From Alphaproteobacteria bacterium (lineage in GTDB: Bacteria; Pseudomonadota; Alphaproteobacteria; Rhizobiales; Xanthobacteraceae), in NCBI GenBank assembly GCA_005883445.1, contig VAZL01000527.1, positions 1 through 16,945 on the forward strand: a stretch of 16,945 nt of DNA. The letters are read 5' to 3'. Below are positions 7,642 to 14,643 of the stretch, piece after piece; the first letter of the stretch is position 1, and every line of letters starts with the position of its first letter. Position numbers and translations under genes: made by a program. The notes under the pieces were generated by a model. It searched no databases. It saw nothing but the letters and a program-made list of their open reading frames with translations, and had not been told where the DNA came from.

Positions 7642-8484
7642 ATGACCAGCACGGACCGCGAAGGGGCCGCTCGCGAGCTTCTCGCCTTCTACCGGGAGGC
7701 GGGGGTCGATGCGCTGCTCGAGGAGACGCCGACCGACCGGTTCGCGACCGATCGCCCAAGCGCCGTCCCCGCTCCACGCGCAGAGGCCGCCCGGGCAAAA
7801 GGCGAGGCGAGCAGCGCCCGGGCGGCTCCCACGCGCGAGCGCGAGCTCCCGGGCCGGGTCGCTGCTGCGGTCGCCGTGTCACCCGAGGCCGCCGTGATGG
7901 CGGCGCGCGAGGCTGCGAAAAGTGCGGCCAGCCTCGAGGAGCTGCGCGCGCTGCTCGAACGCTTCGAAGGCTGCGCGTTGCGCACGACCGCGACCCAGCT
8001 CGTTTTCGCCGACGGCAATCCGCAAGCGCGCGTCATGTTCGTGGGCGAAGCGCCGGGGCGCGACGAGGACATCGAGGGCCTGCCGTTCGTCGGCCGCTCG
8101 GGCAAGCTGCTCGACCGGATGATGGCGGCGATCGGGCTTGACCGCACCTCGGCCTACATCGCCAACATCGTGCCGTGGCGTCCGCCCGGCAATCGCACGC
8201 CGACGCCGCAGGAATCCGCGATCTGCCTGCCTTTCATGCTGCGCCAGATCGAGCTCGCCGACCCCGACATATTGATCTGCCTCGGCAATCCTTCGACCCA
8301 GACATTGCTCAACAGCAAGGAAGGCATCCTCAAGACGCGCGGGCGCTGGTTCCCCTTTCACACCGGCACGCGCGAAATCCGCGCGATGGCAACGCTGCAT
8401 CCCGCCTATCTCCTGCGCCAGCCGCTGCAGAAGCGCCTTGCTTGGCGGGATTTTCTCGCGATCAAGAAGGCGCTGGCGACGTAG
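7642..8484 (+). CDS. Uracil-DNA glycosylase, family 4-like, with incomplete Fe-S ligand set
   Basis: A 280-residue protein of the UDG superfamily that removes uracil from DNA as the first step of base excision repair. Seen: a variable Ala/Arg/Glu-rich N-terminal region (to about residue 100), then the catalytic motif GEAPGRDEDIEGLPFVG (from residue 135), WRPPGNRTPTPQE (from 179) and the closing motif LHPAYLLR with His253. Family 4 enzymes normally hold a 4Fe-4S cluster with four cysteines. Here Cys111 and Cys195 are present, but the second cysteine of the CxxC is Arg114 and the one before RPP is Trp179. So the cluster is probably absent or altered, though the fold call stands. ATG 7642 is used; an upstream in-frame extension overlaps ETF-QO and lacks homology. 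Followed 35 bp later by the Rid gene, probably co-transcribed. Confidence 0.9.
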   Translation: MTSTDREGAARELLAFYREAGVDALLEETPTDRFATDRPSAVPAPRAEAARAKGEASSARAAPTRERELPGRVAAAVAVSPEAAVMAAREAAKSAASLEELRALLERFEGCALRTTATQLVFADGNPQARVMFVGEAPGRDEDIEGLPFVGRSGKLLDRMMAAIGLDRTSAYIANIVPWRPPGNRTPTPQESAICLPFMLRQIELADPDILICLGNPSTQTLLNSKEGILKTRGRWFPFHTGTREIRAMATLHPAYLLRQPLQKRLAWRDFLAIKKALAT

Positions 8485-8519
8485 CGCCACGCTCCGCAAT
8501 CAGCAAAGGGAGGCACAGC

Positions 8520-8945
8520 ATGGCAAAGGCGATCGAGCACGTGCACTGGCCCAATGCGCCCGACATGTGGATGCCCTATGCGCCCGCAATCAAGGTCAAG
8601 GGCGGCACGACCGTCTATCTCGCCGGCGTCACCGCGGCGCCGGTCTATCACCACCACCCGCACCGGCCGGAAGAATTCGATACAATGCCGCGGGATATGG
8701 CGGGCCAGGCCCGCGCCGCGCTCGAGAACTTGAAGCGCGGCCTCGAGGCGGTGGGTGCGAGCTTCGCCGACGTGGTCACCGCCGACCGCTTCGTCACCGA
8801 TCTTTCCGACCAGGATGCGCTCAACCGGGTGTGGGGCGAGTATTTCCACGACGCCAAGCCCGCGACGACGACAGTGCAGGTGGTGCGGCTTGCCACCGAT
8901 CCGCGCTGCCTCGTCGAAATCAACGCGGTGGCGGTGATCGACTGA
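8520..8945 (+). CDS. Rid family protein (RidA/YjgF/UK114), lacking the RidA catalytic arginine
   Basis: A 141-residue protein of the trimeric YjgF/YER057c/UK114 fold. RidA members deaminate reactive enamines and imines such as 2-aminoacrylate. Seen: VKGGTTVYLAGVTAAP, QARAALENLKRGLEAVGASF, VVTADRFVTDLSD and the closing CLVEINAVAVID. The residue aligned with E. coli RidA Arg105 (in its PARSCVEV segment) is Thr116 here (PATTTVQV), so it should belong to a subfamily without that activity. A histidine-rich stretch, YHHHPHRP (about residues 42-49), replaces the usual loop. A GGGAGG ribosome binding site lies 7 bp before ATG 8520. It is 35 bp after the glycosylase gene and converges with the purine permease gene 19 bp away. 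The function is therefore open. Confidence 0.9.
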   Translation: MAKAIEHVHWPNAPDMWMPYAPAIKVKGGTTVYLAGVTAAPVYHHHPHRPEEFDTMPRDMAGQARAALENLKRGLEAVGASFADVVTADRFVTDLSDQDALNRVWGEYFHDAKPATTTVQVVRLATDPRCLVEINAVAVID

Positions 8946-8964
8946 TCGGGCGCCGGCCGCCTCG

Positions 8965-10293
8965 CTATCCCGGCAACGCGAACTTGATGGCGAAGATCAC
9001 CGCCAAGATCACCACCGCCGGTTTGGCCTCGTCGAATTTACCGGCGATCAGCTTGGCCAAGGCATAGGTGATGAAGCCGAGGCCGATGCCGGTGGCGATC
9101 GAATAGGTGAGCGGCATGGTGACCGCGGCCACCACCGCCGGCGCATATTCCGTGATGTCCTCCCAATCGATTTCGGCAAGTCCGCGCGTCATCACGCAGG
9201 CGACATAAAGCAGCGCCGCCGCCGAGGCGTAGGCTGGGATCATTCCGGCCAGCGGCGCGAAGAACAACGCCAGGAGAAAGAACAGCGCGACGAAAACGGC
9301 GGTCAGGCCGGTGCGGCCGCCGGCCGACACGCCGGCCGCGCTCTCGATATAGCTCGTGGTCGTCGACGTGCCGATGAGCGCGCCGAACATGGCGGCGAAG
9401 CTGTCAGCGAGCAGCGCCTGCTTCATGCGCGGCAGGTTGCCGTCGGCGTCGAGCAGACCCGCGCGGTGGGCGACGCCGATCAGCGTGCCGGCGTTGTCGA
9501 ATACGTCGACCATGAGAAAGCTGAACACGATGATAATGAAGGTCAGCTCCGCGATGCGGGAGAAGTCGAGCTGCAGGAAGGTCGGCGCGAGCGAGGGCGG
9601 CGCCGACACGATGCCGGTGAACTCGGCGAGCCCCAGCGGCAGGCCGATGAGCGTCGCCGCGAGGATCCCGATGAGCGTGGCGCCGATGACGTTGCGGTAA
9701 TTGAGCGCCACGATGACGATGAAGCCGGCGAGACAGAGGATCGCCGGCCACTGCTTGAGATCGCCGAGCGTGACCAGCGTCGCCGGGTTGGCGACCACGA
9801 TCTTGGCTTCCTCGAGCGCGATGATGCCGAGAAAGAGCCCGACGCCGGCGGAGATCGCCAATTTGAGATTCTTCGGGATCGAGTTGATGATGTATTCGCG
9901 GATGTTGAAGATGGAAATGAGGAAGAAGAGCACCCCCGAGCAGAACACGCCGGCAAGGGCTTGCTGCCATGTGTATTTGTGTCCGAGCACTACGGTGAAC
10001 GCGAAGAACGCATTGAGCCCCATGCCCGGCGCGAGCGCGATGGGATAATTGGCGTAGAGCGCCATCACCAAGGTCGAGACCGCGGCCGCGATGCAGGTCG
10101 CGACGAACACTGCGCCCTTGTCCATGCCCGCATTGCCGAGGATTTGCGGGTTGACGAAGACGATGTAGACCATGGTGAGGAAAGTCGTGATCCCGGCGAT
10201 GAACTCGGTACGCACATCGCTGCCGCTCTCGCTCAGGCCGAAATAGCGATCGAGAAACGCGCGCGCGCTCGAAGGCTTGGTCGCGTCGGTCAT
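8965..10293 (-). CDS. NCS2 family purine permease (AzgA/GhxP-like)
   Basis: A 442-residue inner-membrane transporter of the COG2252 branch of NCS2, whose known members import adenine, guanine or hypoxanthine with protons. Seen: about 12 or more hydrophobic segments, the N-terminal RTEFIAGITTFLTMVYIVFV with NPQIL, the substrate-site segment IALAPGMGLNAFFAFTVV, the conserved FSFLMVDVFDNAGTLIGVA, and GTSTTTSYIESAAGVSAGGR. Length matches the family (430-450) and no gap is seen. ATG 10293 has GGGGGAG 6-7 bp upstream. The substrate among purines cannot be set from sequence. It converges with the Rid gene at its 3' end and diverges from the 57-residue small gene. Confidence 0.95.
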   Translation of the reverse strand: MTDATKPSSARAFLDRYFGLSESGSDVRTEFIAGITTFLTMVYIVFVNPQILGNAGMDKGAVFVATCIAAAVSTLVMALYANYPIALAPGMGLNAFFAFTVVLGHKYTWQQALAGVFCSGVLFFLISIFNIREYIINSIPKNLKLAISAGVGLFLGIIALEEAKIVVANPATLVTLGDLKQWPAILCLAGFIVIVALNYRNVIGATLIGILAATLIGLPLGLAEFTGIVSAPPSLAPTFLQLDFSRIAELTFIIIVFSFLMVDVFDNAGTLIGVAHRAGLLDADGNLPRMKQALLADSFAAMFGALIGTSTTTSYIESAAGVSAGGRTGLTAVFVALFFLLALFFAPLAGMIPAYASAAALLYVACVMTRGLAEIDWEDITEYAPAVVAAVTMPLTYSIATGIGLGFITYALAKLIAGKFDEAKPAVVILAVIFAIKFALPG

Positions 10294-10589
10294 CTAACTC
10301 CCCCAGCCGTTGAACGCTCGGCGCGCCGGCCTGCAAACAAGGGCGTCGGCAAGATCCGGCCCGCAGCCGGGCAACCATAGCGGCGAAGCGGCCACCAACC
10401 CAACTGCAACCCTCGGACATCGGCGATTTGTCCACCGGCGATCGGCTGCGTGTCACCCATAGGGTCTTCCTATTGGTCAAGGTCCGCGCAGGCTCTATTT
10501 CACGCGACTGTAAGGCCGCTCACATATCCCTTGCGGATTCCCTCCTAGAGTCCGGCACAGCGACATCGATCTGGCCCTAGGAGGCAGAC
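10294..10589. other. Divergent intergenic region, 296 bp
   Basis: No coding frame with support is seen here. It holds the possible permease promoter and a near-palindrome CCATAGG-GTCTT-CCTATTGG (10457-10476), which could be an operator. No convincing -35/-10 pair could be fixed for the small plus-strand gene at 10590. Confidence 0.4.
10374..10403 (-). promoter_or_regulatory. Possible promoter for the purine permease gene
   Basis: On the minus strand TTGGGT (10403-10398) and TATGGT (10379-10374) are spaced by 18 bp. The leader to ATG 10293 would be about 75 bases. Weak match; no riboswitch-like fold was recognised in the leader. Confidence 0.25.
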
Positions 10590-10763
10590 ATGGCACGCAC
10601 ATCAGAAAGGCTCGCATTTGTCTTCGCATTGGTTCTTGCGATGGCAGTGACCGTTGTGGCGATCAAGGCGTGGGCCGGGCCACCGGATCCCGAGGGCGAT
10701 TCGGCTGCGCCGATCCCGCCGCGGGAAACGATCTACCGGCCGCAGCACTGGAATCTGTACTGA
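10590..10763 (+). CDS. Small membrane or exported protein, 57 aa, unknown function
   Basis: ATG at 10590 is preceded by AGGAGG with ideal spacing (CCTAGGAGGCAGAC), the strongest ribosome binding site in the window. The product has a short polar start (MARTSER), one hydrophobic helix (LAFVFALVLAMAVTVVAI) and then a proline-rich tail ending in PPRETIYRPQHWNLY. The helix could be an uncleaved anchor or a signal peptide; AWA-GPPDP gives a possible cleavage point. I do not recognise the family. It stands alone on the plus strand between the purine permease (divergent) and the ArnT-like gene (convergent, 65 bp away). The support is the ribosome binding site and the coherent topology, not homology. 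Confidence 0.65.
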   Translation: MARTSERLAFVFALVLAMAVTVVAIKAWAGPPDPEGDSAAPIPPRETIYRPQHWNLY

Positions 10764-10828
10764 AGGTTCGGCAGGCGATTGCCGCGAAGTCATGGATCGA
10801 GCCGAGACGATCCGTACCGCGCGAGCCC

Positions 10829-12308
10829 TTAAGGCTTCTGCTCGCCGGCGGCGGCTGAGGGTGCCGCCTGCGCCTGTGGCCGTATCACCGCCCAGCCGAT
10901 GCGCAAGAGCGGCAGCTGACCCTGCACCGAGCGTTCGAATGCGCGCGGCACCTCGGGCACGAGATCCGGAAACCGCTCCTTGATCTCGGCCGGCGGCGTT
11001 CCGGCGGTATCGGTGGTCGGCCAAACGACGATTGCACCCTTGCTCTTGATCGCGTCGGCCGTCACCCACGGCGAACGCTCGGGCGTGGCGTCGAGAAAAA
11101 GGCTCGGGCGGCTGGGCGCGCCGAGCGCGATGAGCGCGGCGGTGCGCGGGTCGCCGGTGACGATTTTCAGCGGCGCGCCGGTGCGGCGCTCGAAGCTCTC
11201 GGAAAAGAAACGCGCCATCGCCTGCGCCGGGTACGTTACCTTGAGATCGACGTTGAGCCACGGCAGGACCACGACTGCAGCGATCGCCATCAGCGCGGGA
11301 ATGATCAGCAAGCCGAACCAGGCCGCGATGACCACGTGTTGGCGATTGAACTCGATGCCGTCGCCGGCCGCGACCACCACGAGCAGGCCGGAGAGAATGA
11401 CGAGCGGCGCGATGCCGCCGACCGGCGCCGACCATCCGATCAGCACCGCCACCAGCGTGCCGGCGAAGGCCGGCGCCACCGCGAAAAAGTAGACGAATTG
11501 CCGGGCGAAGGGATCGAGCGGGCGGCGCACGATGACGGGCGCAGGATCGTGCCGCGGCCATGGCCATCCGGCCACCAGCGCGACCAACACGATGAGCCCG
11601 GCATGTGCCGCGAAGACCAACGCGATTTGCCGCAGCCAGGCGACGAGATTGCCGACCACGGCCTCGGGCGTGCGCAGGCGCAGCAGCATCGGCCGCAGCC
11701 CCTCTCCCCAATCCGCGAGCCAGATGAGATGCGGGCCCATGACGACGCCGATGACCACCACCGTGATCAGCGGGTCATAGGAGTTCAGCGCCGCCCGCGC
11801 GCGCCGGTTTGCAAACGTGAACAGCACGAGCAATCCGACCAGGATGAGGCCTACATAGGTGGTGAGCAAAAGTAAGCCGATCTCGATCGCGCATGGTGAG
11901 GATCACCGGCCCGAAGTCCGGCGTCGGCACCGTGAAGGCGGCAACGCCGACCATCAGCAACACCGCGAGCGCCGCGTGCTGCGCGCCGACGATCGAAGTG
12001 CCGAGCGTGAACACCGCCCAATAGGTCACGACCACGCAAACCTGCGACAGCAGGTAGACGCCGACCAGGCTGCGGCCGGCGAGATCGTAGGCGAGCTCGG
12101 CGAGCCAGAAGGCGAGCGGAGGGCCGAGATAGGTGCCGAGCTGGAATTCGTGTCCGACCGCGAGCACGCTCGGTAGATCGCCCGGCGGGCCGGCATAGAA
12201 CAGCGACGGGACCAACAACCACAGCAGCCCCTGCGCCAGCGCGGCCAGCCAAACCGCCAGCGACGGGCGCGAACGCAAGAGCTCGACGAAGATGGAAACG
12301 TAAAGCAT
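10829..12308 (-). pseudogene. ArnT/PMT-like (GT39) integral-membrane glycosyltransferase, internal deletion and frameshift
   Basis: A polytopic membrane glycosyltransferase of the ArnT/DPM-dependent superfamily, which uses polyprenyl-phosphate sugars. The 5' part (ATG 12308, 139 residues) reads YVSIFVELLRSRPSLAVWLA, VGHEFQLGTYLGPPLAFWLA (an acidic-containing first loop, as usual in the family) and VPTPDFGPVILTM. At about 11885-11892 homology jumps one frame over to AIEIGLLLLTTYVGLILVGL and continues 353 residues to the stop at 10829. That part has many hydrophobic helices and a soluble tail containing VTGDPRTAALIALGAPSRPS. About 27 residues expected between the two blocks (in homologues an ALWAL...LHYWRA...GRRRYWFALA-type stretch) are missing, 2 modulo 3 bases. 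Intact length would be about 520 aa. No clear ribosome binding site at 12308. The sugar and acceptor are unknown. Sequence error or true lesion cannot be separated here. Confidence 0.85.
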
Positions 12309-12354
12309 CAGCGGGACGTTACTCGACGCGACCGGCAGAGATAAGGCCCTGATG

Positions 12355-13101
12355 CTAAAGAGGCAACACGCCCGGCTCGATCTCGCCGGTCTCCATGCTG
12401 CCAGTCACGACGTCGCCATAGGCCGCGGCCACGGGGGCGAAGGAGCGGCGGTGGTGGACGGTGGGGCCGAGCCGCGCGAGCGCCTCGAAGTGTTCGGGCA
12501 CGCTGTAGCCCTTGTGATGCTCGAAACCATAACCGGGATAGAGCATGCCCAATCGCGTCATGAGCCGGTCGCGCGTGACCTTGGCGACGATGGAGGCGGC
12601 GGCGATCGAGGCCAGGATGGCATCGCCGCTAATCACGGCCTTGCACTCGCAGCCGATATCGATGCGGTCCCGGCCGTCAACGAACACGAGTTGGGGCTTG
12701 ATCGGCAGGCCCGCCACCGCGCGCGCGAGCGCCCACAAAGATGCCCGCAGGATGTTGTCGCGGTCGATGCGCCACGGCGGCGCGAACGCAACCGCAACCT
12801 GCGCGCTCGCACAAATCTTGGCGTGCAGCTTCTCGCGCGTCTGCGGATCGAGCTTCTTGGAATCGTCGAGTCCGCGCGGCACGCGCTTGGGGTCGAGCAC
12901 GACCGCGGCGGCGACGACCGGGCCGGCGAGCGGACCCCTGCCCGCCTCGTCGCAGCCGGCGATCGGCCACACGCCGCGCTTGATCGCGGCGCGCTCGCGG
13001 CGGAAGGTCGGGCGGACGTCCGCCTCGCCGAGCGGCAGCCGCACCACGTTGATGGTTGCGGCGCGGGTTGAGGCGGCGCGAGCGGATGTCGGGCGACTCA
13101 T
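12355..13101 (-). CDS. rnhB: Ribonuclease HII
   Basis: A 248-residue RNase HII, which cuts RNA in RNA-DNA hybrids and single ribonucleotides misincorporated in DNA. Seen: IAGCDEAGRGPLAGPVVAAA with the catalytic Asp-Glu pair, LDDSKKL, the third acidic residue in LVFVDGRDRID, the fourth in ISGDAILASIAAASIVAKVTR, and the substrate-side GYGFEHHKGYSVPEH. An N-terminal extension of about 45 residues precedes the catalytic domain, which is common in Rhizobiales. Full length, no lesion. ATG 13101 is the first in frame after a non-coding gap. It lies downstream of the radical SAM gene on the same strand, with 120 bp and a hairpin between, so it may be transcribed separately. Confidence 0.95.
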   Translation of the reverse strand: MSRPTSARAASTRAATINVVRLPLGEADVRPTFRRERAAIKRGVWPIAGCDEAGRGPLAGPVVAAAVVLDPKRVPRGLDDSKKLDPQTREKLHAKICASAQVAVAFAPPWRIDRDNILRASLWALARAVAGLPIKPQLVFVDGRDRIDIGCECKAVISGDAILASIAAASIVAKVTRDRLMTRLGMLYPGYGFEHHKGYSVPEHFEALARLGPTVHHRRSFAPVAAAYGDVVTGSMETGEIEPGVLPL

Positions 13102-13156
13102 GGCGCGATGGTGCGCGCCGCGGCGCCCAAGTCAACCGGTGCGAGGTTGCCGGCTG

Positions 13157-13211
13157 TGAAGGGCGGGGAAAGACACCCTTCACGGGTCGTCCCCGCTTGC
13201 GCGGGGACGAC
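13157..13211. repeat. Tandem pair of inverted repeats (REP-like hairpins)
   Basis: Two palindromes lie back to back in the gap between the radical SAM stop and rnhB start. The first is TGAAGGG (13157-13163) with CCCTTCA (13176-13182). The second is GTCGTCCCCGC (13186-13196), TTGC loop, GCGGGGACGAC (13201-13211), a perfect 11-bp stem. No T-run follows on either strand, so this looks more like a dispersed REP-type element or mRNA 3' stabiliser than a classical terminator. I saw no second copy in the window. Confidence 0.6.
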
Positions 13212-13221
13212 GAAGAAGAGT

Positions 13222-14460
13222 TCAGAATAATTTCAGCTGCTCGGCGCCGCGCCGGGGCGGACTGAAATGGTCGGTCGTCAGCCGCGTTCGCGTCTTGTTG
13301 AAGCCGCGCTTCTCGCAGGCGAGTTCGAAACGGCGGCCGATCATCCAGGCCACCGGCCCGCCGCCGGTCATGCGCTTGCCCCAACTCGAATCGTAGTCCT
13401 TGCCGCCGCGGGTCTCGCGGATGAGCTTGAAGACGTGGCGGTAGCGGTCGGGAAAATTGACCATCAGCCATTCGCGGAAGAGGTCGCGCACTTCGAGCGG
13501 AAGCCGCAACAGCACGTAGCCGGCCTCCCGCACGCCGACGGCGGCGGCGGCATCGAGGATGCGCTCGATCTCGGCATCGTTGAGCGCGGGGATCACCGGT
13601 GCCACCATGACCGAGGCCGGCACGCCCGCCGAGGTCAGTTGCCGCAGCGCCTCGAGGCGGCGCGCCGGCGTCGCCGCGCGCGGCTCCATCACGCGCGCGA
13701 GCCGGGCATCGAGAGTCGTCACCGACAACGCCACCTTGACCAGATTGCGTTGCGCCATGCGCGCGAGGAGATCGAGGTCGCGCAACACCAGCGCGGATTT
13801 CGTCACGATGCCGACCGGATGGCCGTAGCGGTCGAGCACTTCGAGGATGCGCCGCATCACCTGATGCTCCCGCTCGATCGGCTGGTACGGATCGGTGTTG
13901 GTGCCGATGGCGATGGTGCGCGGCACATAGCCAGCGGCCGACAACTCGCGTTCGAGCAACTTGGGCGCGTCGGGCTTGGCGAACAGCTTGGTTTCGAAAT
14001 CGAGCCCCGGCGACAAGCCGAGATAGGCGTGGGTCGGGCGCGCGAAGCAATAGATGCAGCCGTGCTCGCAGCCGCGATAGGGGTTGATCGAACGGTCGAA
14101 GGAAATGTCGGGCGAATCGTTGCGAGTGATGATCTTACGGGTGGAGTCGATGGTCACCGTGGTCTTGAACGGCGGCAGCTCCTCGAAACTCTGCCAGCCA
14201 TCATCGAAGGCGACGCGAGCAAGCGGCTCGTAGCGGCCGGCGGCGTTCGACTGCGCGCCCCGGCCGCGGCGGCGATCGCCTTCGACCGCGACCTCGCCTT
14301 CGGCCGGCGTATCGAGATCGACGGCGGCGGGACGCGGCTTCGCGCTCTCCACCCGCGGGGGTGAAGGACGGCGGGCAAAGCCGCCCGCCGGCGCAGGGGG
14401 GCTGGGCCAGGAGGACGTGGGCGCCGGCGGGCGTTTGACGGCTGCATACGAGCGAGCCAT
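13222..14460 (-). CDS. PA0069 family radical SAM protein
   Basis: A 412-residue radical SAM protein of the PA0069 group, distantly related to spore photoproduct lyase (SplB). Seen: a Pro/Ala/Arg-rich, probably disordered N-terminus (about 75 residues), then DISFDRSINPYRGCEHGCIY with the cluster motif CEHGCIYCFARP (CxxxCxxC). This is followed by THAYLGLSPGLDFETKLFAK, IGTNTDPYQPIEREHQVMR, VTKSALVLRDLDLL and VMVAPVIPALND, all typical of the TIM-barrel core. The C-terminus has MTGGGPVAWMIGRRFELACE. The reaction of this family is not established. ATG 14460 has AGGA 9-10 bp upstream. A LexA box overlaps the predicted promoter, so it is likely induced by DNA damage, which fits a repair role by inference only. 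Confidence 0.92.
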   Translation of the reverse strand: MARSYAAVKRPPAPTSSWPSPPAPAGGFARRPSPPRVESAKPRPAAVDLDTPAEGEVAVEGDRRRGRGAQSNAAGRYEPLARVAFDDGWQSFEELPPFKTTVTIDSTRKIITRNDSPDISFDRSINPYRGCEHGCIYCFARPTHAYLGLSPGLDFETKLFAKPDAPKLLERELSAAGYVPRTIAIGTNTDPYQPIEREHQVMRRILEVLDRYGHPVGIVTKSALVLRDLDLLARMAQRNLVKVALSVTTLDARLARVMEPRAATPARRLEALRQLTSAGVPASVMVAPVIPALNDAEIERILDAAAAVGVREAGYVLLRLPLEVRDLFREWLMVNFPDRYRHVFKLIRETRGGKDYDSSWGKRMTGGGPVAWMIGRRFELACEKRGFNKTRTRLTTDHFSPPRRGAEQLKLF

Positions 14461-14484
14461 GAAACGATCCTAGCTTAGGGTATC

Positions 14485-14499
14485 GAACAAAACAAGAAC
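14485..14499 (-). promoter_or_regulatory. LexA (SOS) box, alphaproteobacterial type
   Basis: GAAC-AAAACAA-GAAC on the plus strand, that is GTTC-N7-GTTC on the minus strand, exactly the direct-repeat LexA site of alphaproteobacteria, including the A/T-rich spacer. It starts 25 bp upstream of the radical SAM ATG (14460) and overlaps the predicted -10 hexamer. The gene on the other side starts 144 bp away (14644), so the radical SAM gene is the likely target. Confidence 0.75.
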
Positions 14500-14524
14500 A
14501 TAATCCCCGCTCAGCGGCATGCAA
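14497..14524 (-). promoter_or_regulatory. Candidate promoter of the radical SAM gene
   Basis: On the minus strand TTGCAT (14524-14519) and TATGTT (14502-14497) are separated by 16 bp. The last bases of the -10 form the first GTTC of the LexA box, so LexA binding would block RNA polymerase directly. Confidence 0.42.
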
Positions 14525-14643
14525 GGAGAGACAGGCCGACTGGCGGCTCAGGGGGAACCGAAATAGGGGCGGCTCCTTTTCGGCGCGCGGGGCCAGGCGA
14601 TAGATAAGGGCCATGGCGGGCGCGCTTGGAGGGACATGGGATC

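Noticed and set aside
9466..10380. Plus-strand open frame (304 codons) opposite the purine permease
   Set aside because: Highly charged Asp/Glu/Arg-rich sequence is the mirror of hydrophobic membrane codons; no homology seen.
10457..10476. CCATAGG-GTCTT-CCTATTGG near-palindrome as a defined regulator site
   Set aside because: Imperfect arms, no adjacent regulator gene and no promoter fixed around it.
13267..14364. Long plus-strand open frame (365 codons) opposite the radical SAM gene
   Set aside because: Shadow of a gene with a conserved CxxxCxxC motif; no recognisable domain or ribosome binding site.
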